DNA from: CAIMZW01 sp037133095
GTDB lineage: Bacteria; Actinomycetota; Actinomycetes; Nanopelagicales; Nanopelagicaceae
Assembly (NCBI GenBank): GCA_037133095.1
Contig: JBAXOT010000037.1
Coordinates: forward strand, 1-14,023
Direction: 5' to 3'
Length of the DNA stretch: 14,023 bases
This document shows positions 1-7,203 of the stretch, piece by piece. The first letter of the stretch is position 1. Every line of letters starts with the position of its first letter. A model generated the notes under the pieces. The model was not told where the DNA came from. It was given only the letters and a program-made list of their open reading frames with translations, and did no database searches. Made by a program: the position numbers and the translations under genes.

Positions 1-71
1 TGTCGAAAATCTCTTTTCGACGGGAGAAATTGTCGAAAATCTCTTTTCGACGGGATAAATTGTCGAAAATC
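1..71. repeat. 30-bp tandem repeat with internal palindromes
   Basis: Two full copies (1-30 and 31-60) differ at one base (position 26 G versus 56 T). A partial third copy of 11 bp (61-71) follows. Each full copy contains a perfect inverted repeat, GTCGAAAA (2-9; 32-39) and TTTTCGAC (14-21; 44-51), separated by the 4-nt loop TCTC. There is no T-run after the stems, so they do not look like intrinsic terminators. The array begins at the window edge and may extend further left. The period is a multiple of three, so it would also be compatible with an in-frame coding repeat. It could be an operator array, an RNA hairpin pair, or duplicated coding sequence. Confidence 0.9.
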
Positions 72-98
72 GGCGAAGTGGTCAAACGAATGACCTGA
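3..98 (+). CDS. Possible 3' end of an upstream gene (partial)
   Basis: The third forward frame is open from the window edge to TGA at 96-98, 12 nt before the next start and overlapping its ribosome binding site, which fits the tight packing of this locus. It would encode a basic C-terminal tail with a 10-residue repeat, SKISFRREKL then SKISFRRDKL, ending in SKIGEVVKRMT. I do not recognise the family. Support is weak: the first forward frame is also open to a TGA at 91-93, the second is open until 56-58, and two reverse frames are open too. The stretch is short and repetitive, so openness says little. The frame choice rests on stop position and plausible composition only. Confidence 0.3.
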   Translation, partial: SKISFRREKLSKISFRRDKLSKIGEVVKRMT

Positions 99-105
99 GG
101 GGGAG
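97..105 (+). promoter_or_regulatory. Ribosome binding site of the hydrolase gene
   Basis: GAGGGGGAG lies five bases before the ATG at 111. It is a strong purine-rich Shine-Dalgarno sequence and fixes that start. Confidence 0.75.
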
Positions 106-110
106 TTGTC

Positions 111-806
111 ATGCTGGTAGATGTGGTCGTAGCCCCATATTTTGAGACCAATTGCTGGATTATCTCGGCCGGTCCCAACTCCGAGGCAATTGTGGTCGAC
201 CCTGGAATTGGTGCGATTCCTACCATGCCCGAGCGAATTAAAGCGGTACTAGCCAAGCACAAGCTCAAGCCAATCGCGACGCTGCTCACTCACGGCCATT
301 TGGATCACACTTTTTCAGTCAAACCGTTGGCTGATGGCTACGGCATCCCAGCCTTGATTCATCCACAGGATCGAATTTTGCTGACACAGCCAGGGCGAGC
401 TCTGACCCCGGGCGGCGAGAGTGAAAAGCTGATGACTGCCTTTGGCGTGACCAATTTTGACGAGCCTATCCAGGTCCGAGAAGTTCTCGATGGTGAAAAA
501 ATGTCGCTGGCAGGTCTGGACTTAGTGGTGCGACATGCTCCGGGTCATACGAAAGGCTCGATTGTGATTGAAGTCAATTCAGAGATTCTGATTGCCGGAG
601 ATGTCCTTTTTGCCGGTGCCATTGGCCGAACCGACCTGCCGACGGGTTCGCCTCATGCCATGATCGAAACGTTGAAGCAGAAGATTTTGCCGCTTGAGGA
701 TGCAGTAATCGTCCTACCTGGTCATGGACGGCAAACTACAATTGGTCGCGAACGCACCTCCAATCCCTACCTGCAGGACCGATTCTTGAATGGGAAGCCA
801 CGATGA
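111..806 (+). CDS. Metallo-beta-lactamase-fold hydrolase, glyoxalase II-like
   Basis: This 231-residue protein has the metal-binding signature of the metallo-beta-lactamase superfamily. THGHLDH at residues 60-66 gives His61, His63, Asp65 and His66. HAPGHT (142-147) gives His146, AGD (162-164) gives the bridging Asp164, and PGHG (203-206) gives His205. The set is complete, so it should be an active dinuclear hydrolase. The small size and the closing pattern around TSNPYL (216-221) match the single-domain glyoxalase II-like (YcbL-type) group, which hydrolyses thioesters such as S-lactoylglutathione. Actinobacteria usually lack glutathione, so the real substrate is unknown. It has no signal peptide and is probably cytosolic. 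A family member directly before hisS is a recurrent actinobacterial arrangement. Its stop overlaps the hisS start as ATGA, indicating translational coupling. The fold is secure; the substrate is not. Confidence 0.93.
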   Translation: MLVDVVVAPYFETNCWIISAGPNSEAIVVDPGIGAIPTMPERIKAVLAKHKLKPIATLLTHGHLDHTFSVKPLADGYGIPALIHPQDRILLTQPGRALTPGGESEKLMTAFGVTNFDEPIQVREVLDGEKMSLAGLDLVVRHAPGHTKGSIVIEVNSEILIAGDVLFAGAIGRTDLPTGSPHAMIETLKQKILPLEDAVIVLPGHGRQTTIGRERTSNPYLQDRFLNGKPR

Positions 807-2083
807 GATTTCAAGCGCCCAAGGGTGTCAGCGAATATTTTCCGCCGCGCTCTAACGCTTTTGAACGGGTACGGGATGAGTTAATTTCTGCGGCAAAAGT
901 GGCAGGTTTCGCTTTGGTCGAACTTCCAGTCTTTGAAGATACCGAGCTCTTCACTCGGGGCGTTGGCGCTTCAACCGATGTGGTCTCCAAAGAGATGTAT
1001 ACCTTCGAGGATCGCGGTGGCCGGTCTATCACCTTGCGCCCTGAAGGAACCGCCGGGGCTATGCGAGCCGTTATCGAGCATGGTCTTGATAAAGGTCAAT
1101 TGCCGGTGAAAATTTGGTACTCAGGTCAATTCTTTCGAGCCGAACGCCCGCAAGCCGGTAGGTATCGACAGTTCTACCAGGTGGGCGTTGAGGCCATTGG
1201 GTTGCAAGATCCAGAAATAGATGTCGAAGTTATCGCAGCGGCTGACCGCGGATTTAAGAAATTAGGATTGAAGAATTATCGGTTGGAATTGACCTCCTTG
1301 GGCGATTCGACTTCTCGCATAGCCCATCGCAAAGACCTCGATGCTTTTCTCCAAACACTTGATTTGGATGAAGCAACGAAGATTCGCGCTGGTCTTAATC
1401 CGCTCCGGCTTTTTGATGACAAACGAGAATCAGTTCGCCAGCAAATGGCAACGGCGCCGATTCTTCTCGATTACTTGTCGGAGGAGAGTCGTATCCACTT
1501 TGAGACCGTGAAAGCACTTCTCACAGAAATGGGAATCGCTTTCACAATCAACGAGCGAATGGTTCGTGGGCTCGACTATTACACGGGAACAACTTTTGAA
1601 TTTATTCATCCGGATCTTGGCGCTCAATCGGGTATTGGTGGTGGCGGTCGATACGACGGACTGATGTCCGAACTCGGCGGGGCTGACTTGTCGGGTATTG
1701 GATACGGCATCGGCGTAGATCGAGTACTTCTTGCGTGCGAGGCCGAAGGAATTTTTGAGGCGAATCTTCCCTTGACTCCACTCGATCTCTTTCTCGTCCC
1801 GATAGGAGCCCAAGCTAAACGTTTTGTGGTCCCCTTACTACAAAATTTGCGTGAATTGGGCGTTCGGGTCGACATGGCATATGGCGATAGGTCGCTAAAA
1901 GGTGGCATGAAAGCAGCCGATAAAAGTGGCGCGGTATTTTCCTTAGTCATTGGCGATGAAGAGATGACCAGCGGCCAAGCACAGATAAAAAATATGAAAA
2001 CGGGCCAGATGCAATCTATTAAGATTGCAACTTCAGATCATGGTCTTCAACTGCGTGAATTCATTCTCGCTTCTCAAGGTTAG
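803..2083 (+). CDS. hisS: Histidyl-tRNA synthetase
   Basis: This class II aminoacyl-tRNA synthetase charges tRNA(His) with histidine using ATP, in the cytosol. At 426 residues it has the normal bacterial length. Visible signatures in order are TLRPEGTA (77-84), motif 2 around FRAERPQAGRYRQFYQ (111-126), the histidine-binding block RGLDYYTG (255-262), the glycine-rich GGGGRYDGL (279-287) and motif 3 GIGYGIGVDR (298-307). The C-terminal part, about 325-420, corresponds to the anticodon-binding domain. The start overlaps the previous stop by four bases, with GGGAAG (792-797) as Shine-Dalgarno. The gene is followed 11 bp later by aspS, so the two synthetases are almost certainly co-transcribed. 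No T-box or other leader is visible. The protein looks intact. Confidence 0.98.
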   Translation: MRFQAPKGVSEYFPPRSNAFERVRDELISAAKVAGFALVELPVFEDTELFTRGVGASTDVVSKEMYTFEDRGGRSITLRPEGTAGAMRAVIEHGLDKGQLPVKIWYSGQFFRAERPQAGRYRQFYQVGVEAIGLQDPEIDVEVIAAADRGFKKLGLKNYRLELTSLGDSTSRIAHRKDLDAFLQTLDLDEATKIRAGLNPLRLFDDKRESVRQQMATAPILLDYLSEESRIHFETVKALLTEMGIAFTINERMVRGLDYYTGTTFEFIHPDLGAQSGIGGGGRYDGLMSELGGADLSGIGYGIGVDRVLLACEAEGIFEANLPLTPLDLFLVPIGAQAKRFVVPLLQNLRELGVRVDMAYGDRSLKGGMKAADKSGAVFSLVIGDEEMTSGQAQIKNMKTGQMQSIKIATSDHGLQLREFILASQG

Positions 2084-2094
2084 GTAGTGCACTC

Positions 2095-3858
2095 ATGTTA
2101 AGAACCCACACCGCGGGGTCGCTGCGAAAGAGCGATGTCGGATCTACGGTCACTCTTGCAGGTTGGGTGGCACGACGCCGAGATCATGGTGGGGTAGCTT
2201 TTATTGACCTTCGAGATTCGTCAGGTGCAGTCCAAGCGGTTATTCACGATGAAGCCCTTGCTGGCTCTCTTCGTGCCGAGTGGTGCGTTCTCCTCACCGG
2301 AACTGTTTCGCTGCGACCTAACGGCAATGAGAACTTAGCAATCCCCACTGGTGAGGTTGAGATTATTTGCGAGAAACTAGAAGTACTGAGCGAATCAGCT
2401 GCCTTGCCGTTTCCGGTCGACAGTGGTGACTTGAACACCATTAGCGAAGAAGTTCGACTCAAATATCGCTACCTCGATCTGCGCCGCGAAGGTCCAGCCA
2501 AGAATCTTCGGTTGCGATCGAAGGTCACATCTGCAATCCGTGGGGTCATGGATGACCTAGATTTCCATGAGATCGAGACCCCATATTTGACCCGTTCCAC
2601 TCCAGAAGGCGCGCGTGATTTTTTAGTTCCAGTTCGGCTCCAACCCGGTAGTTGGTATGCACTGCCACAGTCACCACAACTTTTTAAACAGTTATTAATG
2701 GTGGCGGGCATGGAGCGTTATTACCAAATAGCTCGGTGCTTTCGGGATGAAGATTTCCGAGCCGACCGGCAGCCCGAATTTACCCAATTAGATATTGAAA
2801 TGTCTTTTATTGATCAGAGCGACATAATTTCTGTGGCCGAACAAATTTTGGCAAAAGTGTTTAAGAAGGTGGTGGATTTCGACATTCCATTGCCAATCGA
2901 TCACATGACATACCACGAAGCGATGCGACGATACGGTTCAGATAAACCTGATCTTCGTTTTGGCAATGAACTCACTGATGTCACTGAATTCTTTTCTGCT
3001 ACCACATTCCGAGTCTTCCAGGCCGAATATGTTGGCGCAGTTGTTATGCCTGGTGGCGCGGCCTCTCCTCGTCGTGAACTCGATGCTTGGCAAGATTGGG
3101 CGAAGGCGCGCGGAGCCAAAGGTTTGGCTTACATTTTGGTACAAGAAGATGGATCTTTAACCGGTCCAGTTGTGAAGAATCTTTCGGAGATCGAATCTGC
3201 GGGAATCGCCGCGGCGGTCGGAGCCATGCCTGGCGACGCAATTTTCTTTGCTGCAGGTGAACGTAGTTCATCGCTAAATCTCCTTGGCGCAGTCAGATTA
3301 GAGATCGGTAAGCGTTGTAATCTGATTGACCAAAGTGCTTGGAAATTTCTTTGGGTTGTAGATGCGCCAATGTTCGAAAAGGTCGATGCTGAAAATCCAA
3401 CCAGCGGATGGACGGCAGTTCATCATCCGTTTACCGGTCCCAAGCCCGAGTATGCCCAATCTTTTGATCAAGATCCTGGCGCCGCTTTGGCCTATGCCTA
3501 TGACATCGTCCTCAACGGCAGTGAAATAGGTGGCGGTTCCATTCGTATTCACCAGCGAGAAATGCAGTCTCGAGTCTTCGATGTCATTGGTCTGACGACT
3601 GAAGAGGCGAATAGTAAGTTCGGTTTCTTGCTTGAGGCATTTAATTATGGTCCACCTCCGCACGGCGGAATTGCCCTCGGCTTGGATCGGCTCTGCGCTC
3701 TCTTGGCCGGTGCCGACTCGATTCGTGAAGTTATTGCCTTCCCCAAGACCGCGAGTGGTGGCGACCCATTAACTGGGGCTCCCACGCCAATTACGGCTGC
3801 CCAGCGCAAAGAGGCCGGGATTGACGCGCTCTTGCTTGCGCAAAAAGCGGATAAATAA
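2095..3858 (+). CDS. aspS: Aspartyl-tRNA synthetase, probably non-discriminating
   Basis: At 587 residues this is a full-length bacterial-type AspRS. The N-terminal OB-fold anticodon-binding domain covers roughly residues 1-105, with GWVARRRDHGG at 23-33. The class II catalytic core includes QSPQ (192-195), motif 2 FRDEDFRADRQPEFTQLDIE (216-235), GSEIGGGSIRIH (475-486) and motif 3 ALGLDRL (527-533). The bacterial GAD insertion lies at about 290-400. Residue 31 is His (codon 2185-2187). Literature on bacterial AspRS associates His here with relaxed enzymes that also aspartylate tRNA(Asn), and Leu with tRNA(Asp)-specific enzymes. The enzyme may therefore feed the GatCAB transamidation route to Asn-tRNA. 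That is inference, because asnS and gatCAB are not in the window. The ATG start matches the usual actinobacterial N-terminus MLRTHTAGSL. Confidence 0.98.
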   Translation: MLRTHTAGSLRKSDVGSTVTLAGWVARRRDHGGVAFIDLRDSSGAVQAVIHDEALAGSLRAEWCVLLTGTVSLRPNGNENLAIPTGEVEIICEKLEVLSESAALPFPVDSGDLNTISEEVRLKYRYLDLRREGPAKNLRLRSKVTSAIRGVMDDLDFHEIETPYLTRSTPEGARDFLVPVRLQPGSWYALPQSPQLFKQLLMVAGMERYYQIARCFRDEDFRADRQPEFTQLDIEMSFIDQSDIISVAEQILAKVFKKVVDFDIPLPIDHMTYHEAMRRYGSDKPDLRFGNELTDVTEFFSATTFRVFQAEYVGAVVMPGGAASPRRELDAWQDWAKARGAKGLAYILVQEDGSLTGPVVKNLSEIESAGIAAAVGAMPGDAIFFAAGERSSSLNLLGAVRLEIGKRCNLIDQSAWKFLWVVDAPMFEKVDAENPTSGWTAVHHPFTGPKPEYAQSFDQDPGAALAYAYDIVLNGSEIGGGSIRIHQREMQSRVFDVIGLTTEEANSKFGFLLEAFNYGPPPHGGIALGLDRLCALLAGADSIREVIAFPKTASGGDPLTGAPTPITAAQRKEAGIDALLLAQKADK

Positions 3859-3873
3859 GGCAGAATCGCGCGG

Positions 3874-4536
3874 GTGGATTTGCGCAGGTATTTTCCGGCG
3901 GTCGTGCTCGTCGCGATCTTGGCTTTGGCTGGCTGTGCGCAACCGAGTCAAAAGTATGCGGCCGATAAAAAGGATGGCGTGTACTTCACAGTTCCCATTT
4001 CCTGGAAGTTAATTCCGCAAAAGGCTATCAGCGCCAGGGAAGCTCTTTCGACGGCGACTGGAGCAGCCGATCGTCTGGCAGCCGTCAAGTGGCAGGAGGC
4101 ATATTCGCCAAGTGCGGCGATAACTGCGAAAGATGTTCTTAGTTTGGCTACGAAAAATCAGCCAATAGTTTATGTTCGAGTTCGTTCCTTACTCTCGGAT
4201 GAGATCAATGCCGTCTCGTACAACTCATTGCGCGACATCATCGTGCCTCTGACTACATGGGCAGCAGGAACCGACGCCACTGCGCCGGCTTTTACCATCG
4301 GGGATGACTCAGAGGATGTACAGAAGATCGCGCGAGGCGTTCACACTGAGTTTACTTTCACCACTAACGTTGGAAAAGTTTCTACTTCTCAGACGATTGA
4401 TCAAACTTCCTTAGTGGCAAATGATCGTTCCACTTTATATGTCCTCGTTGTTCGTTGTTCAGCATCGTGCTTTGAAAAAAACCGCACCGTGTTGACCAAG
4501 ATTTCACATTCCTTCACAGTAAGGGGCACTAGATGA
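3874..4536 (+). CDS. Predicted lipoprotein of unknown function
   Basis: This 220-residue protein starts with GTG. Its N-terminus is a type II signal peptide: a basic n-region with RR at 4-5, a hydrophobic stretch at 8-19, and a lipobox LAGC at 18-21, predicting a lipid-modified Cys21 and anchoring on the outer face of the cytoplasmic membrane. The mature part begins with a GVYFTVPISW segment (about 35-44), reminiscent of the edge of PsbP/Mog1-like lipoprotein domains, but I do not recognise a family with confidence. Two late cysteines (CSASC, near 195-199) could form a small disulfide. It follows aspS by 15 bp. Its stop overlaps the next start as ATGA, so it is probably translated together with the membrane protease. 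A partner or accessory role is plausible but unproven. Confidence 0.85.
   Translation: MDLRRYFPAVVLVAILALAGCAQPSQKYAADKKDGVYFTVPISWKLIPQKAISAREALSTATGAADRLAAVKWQEAYSPSAAITAKDVLSLATKNQPIVYVRVRSLLSDEINAVSYNSLRDIIVPLTTWAAGTDATAPAFTIGDDSEDVQKIARGVHTEFTFTTNVGKVSTSQTIDQTSLVANDRSTLYVLVVRCSASCFEKNRTVLTKISHSFTVRGTR
4521..4526 (+). promoter_or_regulatory. Ribosome binding site of the FtsH-like protease
   Basis: AAGGGG ends six bases before the ATG at 4533. It lies within the last codons of the lipoprotein gene and supports this start and coupled translation. Confidence 0.6.
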
Positions 4537-6791
4537 CGCAGAGTCGGCCAAGAGACACCGACCGAAAGACCAGAATTCATCTTTCGGTTTACGATCGGGT
4601 GAAGTTCTTGCTGGCGCTCTCGCTCGTCTTTCTTATTTTGATGTGGGCCTCTATGGCCGACAATCCGCTGCTTAATTTTCGAGATGCAGCCGTCAATGAG
4701 TATCACCAACGTTGGTGGATCATTGCTCTGATTGGTATTGAAGTTGTGCGGCAATTGCACTTTGCCCTGGCAGAGCTTCTCGCTCCCTATCACGGCATTT
4801 GGCAGGGATATTTCTCCGCGGTTGACCGCCTTATCCATAAATTTAGTGACTGGACCAGATTTCGCATTTCTCGCGTCGTCAAGGCGCTCTTTTTTCTCGC
4901 CCTGCTGTCCGTCGTTCTTGGTGCGATTTATAAAGAGACCCCGATTCGGGCGCTATTTTTTGCGCCCAAGGCGTTATGGAGTGCGCTGCCACTACTTGGG
5001 CAACTGCTCTTTGGCGTCTTTTTCGTCGTCATTCAATTCGTGGCAATGTTCTGGTTTCTCAGCAAAGGTGGAATTGATACTTATTTTCCTGACGACATCA
5101 GAACTCGATTCTCGGATGTCTGGGGACAAGACCATGTTTTGAATCGCATTCGCGAAAATCTACTTTTTCTTGAATCGCCAGAAGAGATTGAGAAACATGG
5201 CGGATATGTACCAGGCGGTCTCCTGCTGTGGGGGCCTCCAGGAACGGGTAAAACTTTGATGGCTGAGTCCATGGCTGGCGAAACAGGTAAACCCTTCGTT
5301 TTTGTTGATCCAGGCGCATTTAACAATATGTTTTTCGGTGTCGGCGTCCTTAAGGTCAAGTCCCTTTTTCGGAAACTAAGAAAATTGGCCCTTCGCTACG
5401 GTGGCGTAGTTGTTTTCTTCGATGAGGCGGACTCGTTGGGCAACCGAGGAATTTCCAGCGGGGGTGCCGGAAGATTTACTCCTAATAGTCCAGCAGTTTT
5501 TGCTGACCCCTGCCACGGGGGCACTTACCTTTCCGAAGGTGCGCAGAATTTGGTTGCGAAATCAGCCATTGAATCTTTTGTTGCCAACTCGGCGATGGGT
5601 GGCGGCAATTCTGGTATGGGCACCTTGCAGGCCCTACTGACAGAGCTGTCCGGCTTGAAAAAGCCGCGTGGCTTCTTCAATCGAATTATCCGAAGAACAC
5701 TTGGACTGCGGCCAAAGAATCCACCGAAATATCGAATCTTGGTCGTTATGGCGACAAATATGCCAGAAGCTTTGGACGAGGCTTTACTGCGCCCGGGTCG
5801 AATCGATCGGATGTATCGGGTTGGTTATCCAAGTAAAGCAGGGCGAGTTCGAACGTACGAGGGCTATTTGGCCAAAGTGTCACACTCGTTAACAAGTGAA
5901 GAGATTGAAAAGTTGGCGACAATCACGCCCTACGCAACGGGTGCAACAATCAAAGACACGATCAACGAAGCTCTCATTATGGCAATTCGTCATGGACGCA
6001 CTTCTATTACCTGGAGTGATGTGATTCGTGCCAAGCAATTGAAAGAACTTGGACCCGCAGAAGATGTGGAGTACATCGAGCGCGAGCGTCACGCAGTCGC
6101 CGTTCATGAGGCTTGCCACGCCGTCATGGCATATTTAGTACGACATCACATGTCAATCGATCTTGCAACGATTGAAAAAGGTTCGGACTATCTGGGAATG
6201 GTTGCCAGTATTCCACCAGACGATCAGTTCACTCGTTGGCGGACGGAGTATGAGGCAGATATTTTGGTCTCCCTCGCATCACTTGCGGGCGAGCGGCTAT
6301 TTTTTGACGGCGATAATTCCAGCGGCGTTTCAGGCGATCTTGAGAGCGCCACTACCGTAGCGAGCTTCATGGAAGGGCATTGGGGGATGGGAATGACTGT
6401 CTCTTCTCACGCCTCTAATCGCCAATTTGAAGTTGGTTCACCAGGAGGCGGCAAGGCGAAGGACGATGGCAAGGAATTGCGTCGCGCTCTTGGAGATCGA
6501 ATCGAGGACAATCTCTCGGGTCTGCTGGAGAAGTCCGAAGGAATACTCACGGAGAATCGCCGAAAGGTGCTTTCACTGGCCCATGCTCTGGAGATGCATA
6601 AGACCATGTCCGGCGAAGACGTCATAGCTGTCATGGAAGGGGGAGTCGGTCCGCTAGTTGATGGTCGGCCCTACCTCGATGATGCAAATATTGAATTAAT
6701 TGAGCTGTATCACGCAGCGGCAGTTCGGGCACACAAGGCACATCTCAAACCTGATGTGATCATTCCTAACTTCGCTTCATCGGCGGGTTGA
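4533..6791 (+). CDS. Membrane-anchored FtsH-like AAA+ zinc metalloprotease, divergent
   Basis: This 752-residue protein has a hydrophobic N-terminal third with segments near 23-42, 61-82 (interrupted by Glu70 and Arg73), 116-133 and 151-176, giving three or four membrane helices. Canonical FtsH has two helices around an external domain. A cytoplasmic AAA+ module follows: Walker A GPPGTGKT (234-241), pore loop FFGVG (267-271, FtsH FVGVG), Walker B VVVFFDEAD (292-300), sensor ATN (407-409) and RPGRIDR (420-426) with the arginine fingers. About 60 extra Gly/Ser-rich residues lie between Walker B and sensor 1. The C-terminus is an M41-type peptidase: HEACH (525-529) supplies His525, Glu526 and His529, and Asp602 in GVSGDLESAT matches the third zinc ligand. 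All catalytic positions are kept, so ATP-dependent membrane proteolysis is expected. The substrate is unknown. It is probably a paralogue of a true FtsH elsewhere in the genome (inference). Confidence 0.9.
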   Translation: MTQSRPRDTDRKTRIHLSVYDRVKFLLALSLVFLILMWASMADNPLLNFRDAAVNEYHQRWWIIALIGIEVVRQLHFALAELLAPYHGIWQGYFSAVDRLIHKFSDWTRFRISRVVKALFFLALLSVVLGAIYKETPIRALFFAPKALWSALPLLGQLLFGVFFVVIQFVAMFWFLSKGGIDTYFPDDIRTRFSDVWGQDHVLNRIRENLLFLESPEEIEKHGGYVPGGLLLWGPPGTGKTLMAESMAGETGKPFVFVDPGAFNNMFFGVGVLKVKSLFRKLRKLALRYGGVVVFFDEADSLGNRGISSGGAGRFTPNSPAVFADPCHGGTYLSEGAQNLVAKSAIESFVANSAMGGGNSGMGTLQALLTELSGLKKPRGFFNRIIRRTLGLRPKNPPKYRILVVMATNMPEALDEALLRPGRIDRMYRVGYPSKAGRVRTYEGYLAKVSHSLTSEEIEKLATITPYATGATIKDTINEALIMAIRHGRTSITWSDVIRAKQLKELGPAEDVEYIERERHAVAVHEACHAVMAYLVRHHMSIDLATIEKGSDYLGMVASIPPDDQFTRWRTEYEADILVSLASLAGERLFFDGDNSSGVSGDLESATTVASFMEGHWGMGMTVSSHASNRQFEVGSPGGGKAKDDGKELRRALGDRIEDNLSGLLEKSEGILTENRRKVLSLAHALEMHKTMSGEDVIAVMEGGVGPLVDGRPYLDDANIELIELYHAAAVRAHKAHLKPDVIIPNFASSAG

Positions 6792-6795
6792 GTTC

Positions 6796-6802
6796 AGGTA
6801 GG
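6796..6802 (+). promoter_or_regulatory. Ribosome binding site deciding the DUF948 start
   Basis: AGGTAGG ends nine bases before the ATG at 6812. A TTG at 6788 is in frame and overlaps the protease stop, but it has no comparable site placed in front of it. Confidence 0.45.
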
Positions 6803-6811
6803 CTTGAGGGT

Positions 6812-7198
6812 ATGGGTCCTGGAGGAATTGCAACCATTATTGCCGCAGCAGCGCTGGCGGTAATCGCCATCGCTATCGCTTACGCCATCGTGCGCTTAGG
6901 GAGATTGGTAGACGAGGCGAGTTCTTCGTTGAAATCAATCGTTGCCGAGACGACCCCGCTCCTAGAAGAAGTAACAACAACTGTTGAATTAATTAACGGT
7001 CCGCTTCAAAGCATCAACAAGGTGACCAAATCTGTGGAGGATCTGTCTGAGAAAATCACCAGTGCATCCTCTTCCTTCCTGGACAAAAACAATATGGCCA
7101 TGAAAGCCGCAGGGGTTTTACTTACTGCCGCCCAAATGAAGAAGGGTGCCACTAAAGGCAAACGCGCCAAAAAGCGCTCCGCCGGAGAGCAAGAGTAA
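6812..7198 (+). CDS. DUF948-family membrane protein with coiled coil
   Basis: From the ATG chosen here the product is 128 residues. It starts with a glycine-rich tip (MGPGG) and one strong transmembrane helix (about 5-27). A soluble heptad-like region follows (about 30-90, many Leu/Val/Ile alternating with Ser/Thr/Glu), predicted to be helical or coiled coil. It ends in a very basic Lys/Arg tail. This layout and its position directly before alaS match the DUF948 proteins of actinobacteria. Their function is unknown to me; a structural or scaffolding role at the membrane is only a guess. An alternative TTG start at 6788 would add eight residues (MSSGRLEG) before the glycine-rich tip. The helix-proximal ATG resembles family N-termini better. 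The family call is fairly firm, the start less so. Confidence 0.82.
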   Translation: MGPGGIATIIAAAALAVIAIAIAYAIVRLGRLVDEASSSLKSIVAETTPLLEEVTTTVELINGPLQSINKVTKSVEDLSEKITSASSSFLDKNNMAMKAAGVLLTAAQMKKGATKGKRAKKRSAGEQE

Positions 7199-7203
7199 AT
7201 CCA

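Noticed and set aside
1..71. CRISPR array, SOS (LexA) box or terminator
   Set aside because: The copies are directly adjacent with no spacers, so it is not CRISPR. The palindrome TCGAA...TTCGA is wider than the actinobacterial SOS box and lacks its inner C and G. No T-run follows the stems.
6788..6811. TTG start for the DUF948 gene overlapping the protease stop
   Set aside because: The ATG at 6812 has an AGGTAGG site at suitable distance and gives an N-terminus like other family members. The TTG remains possible but is less likely.
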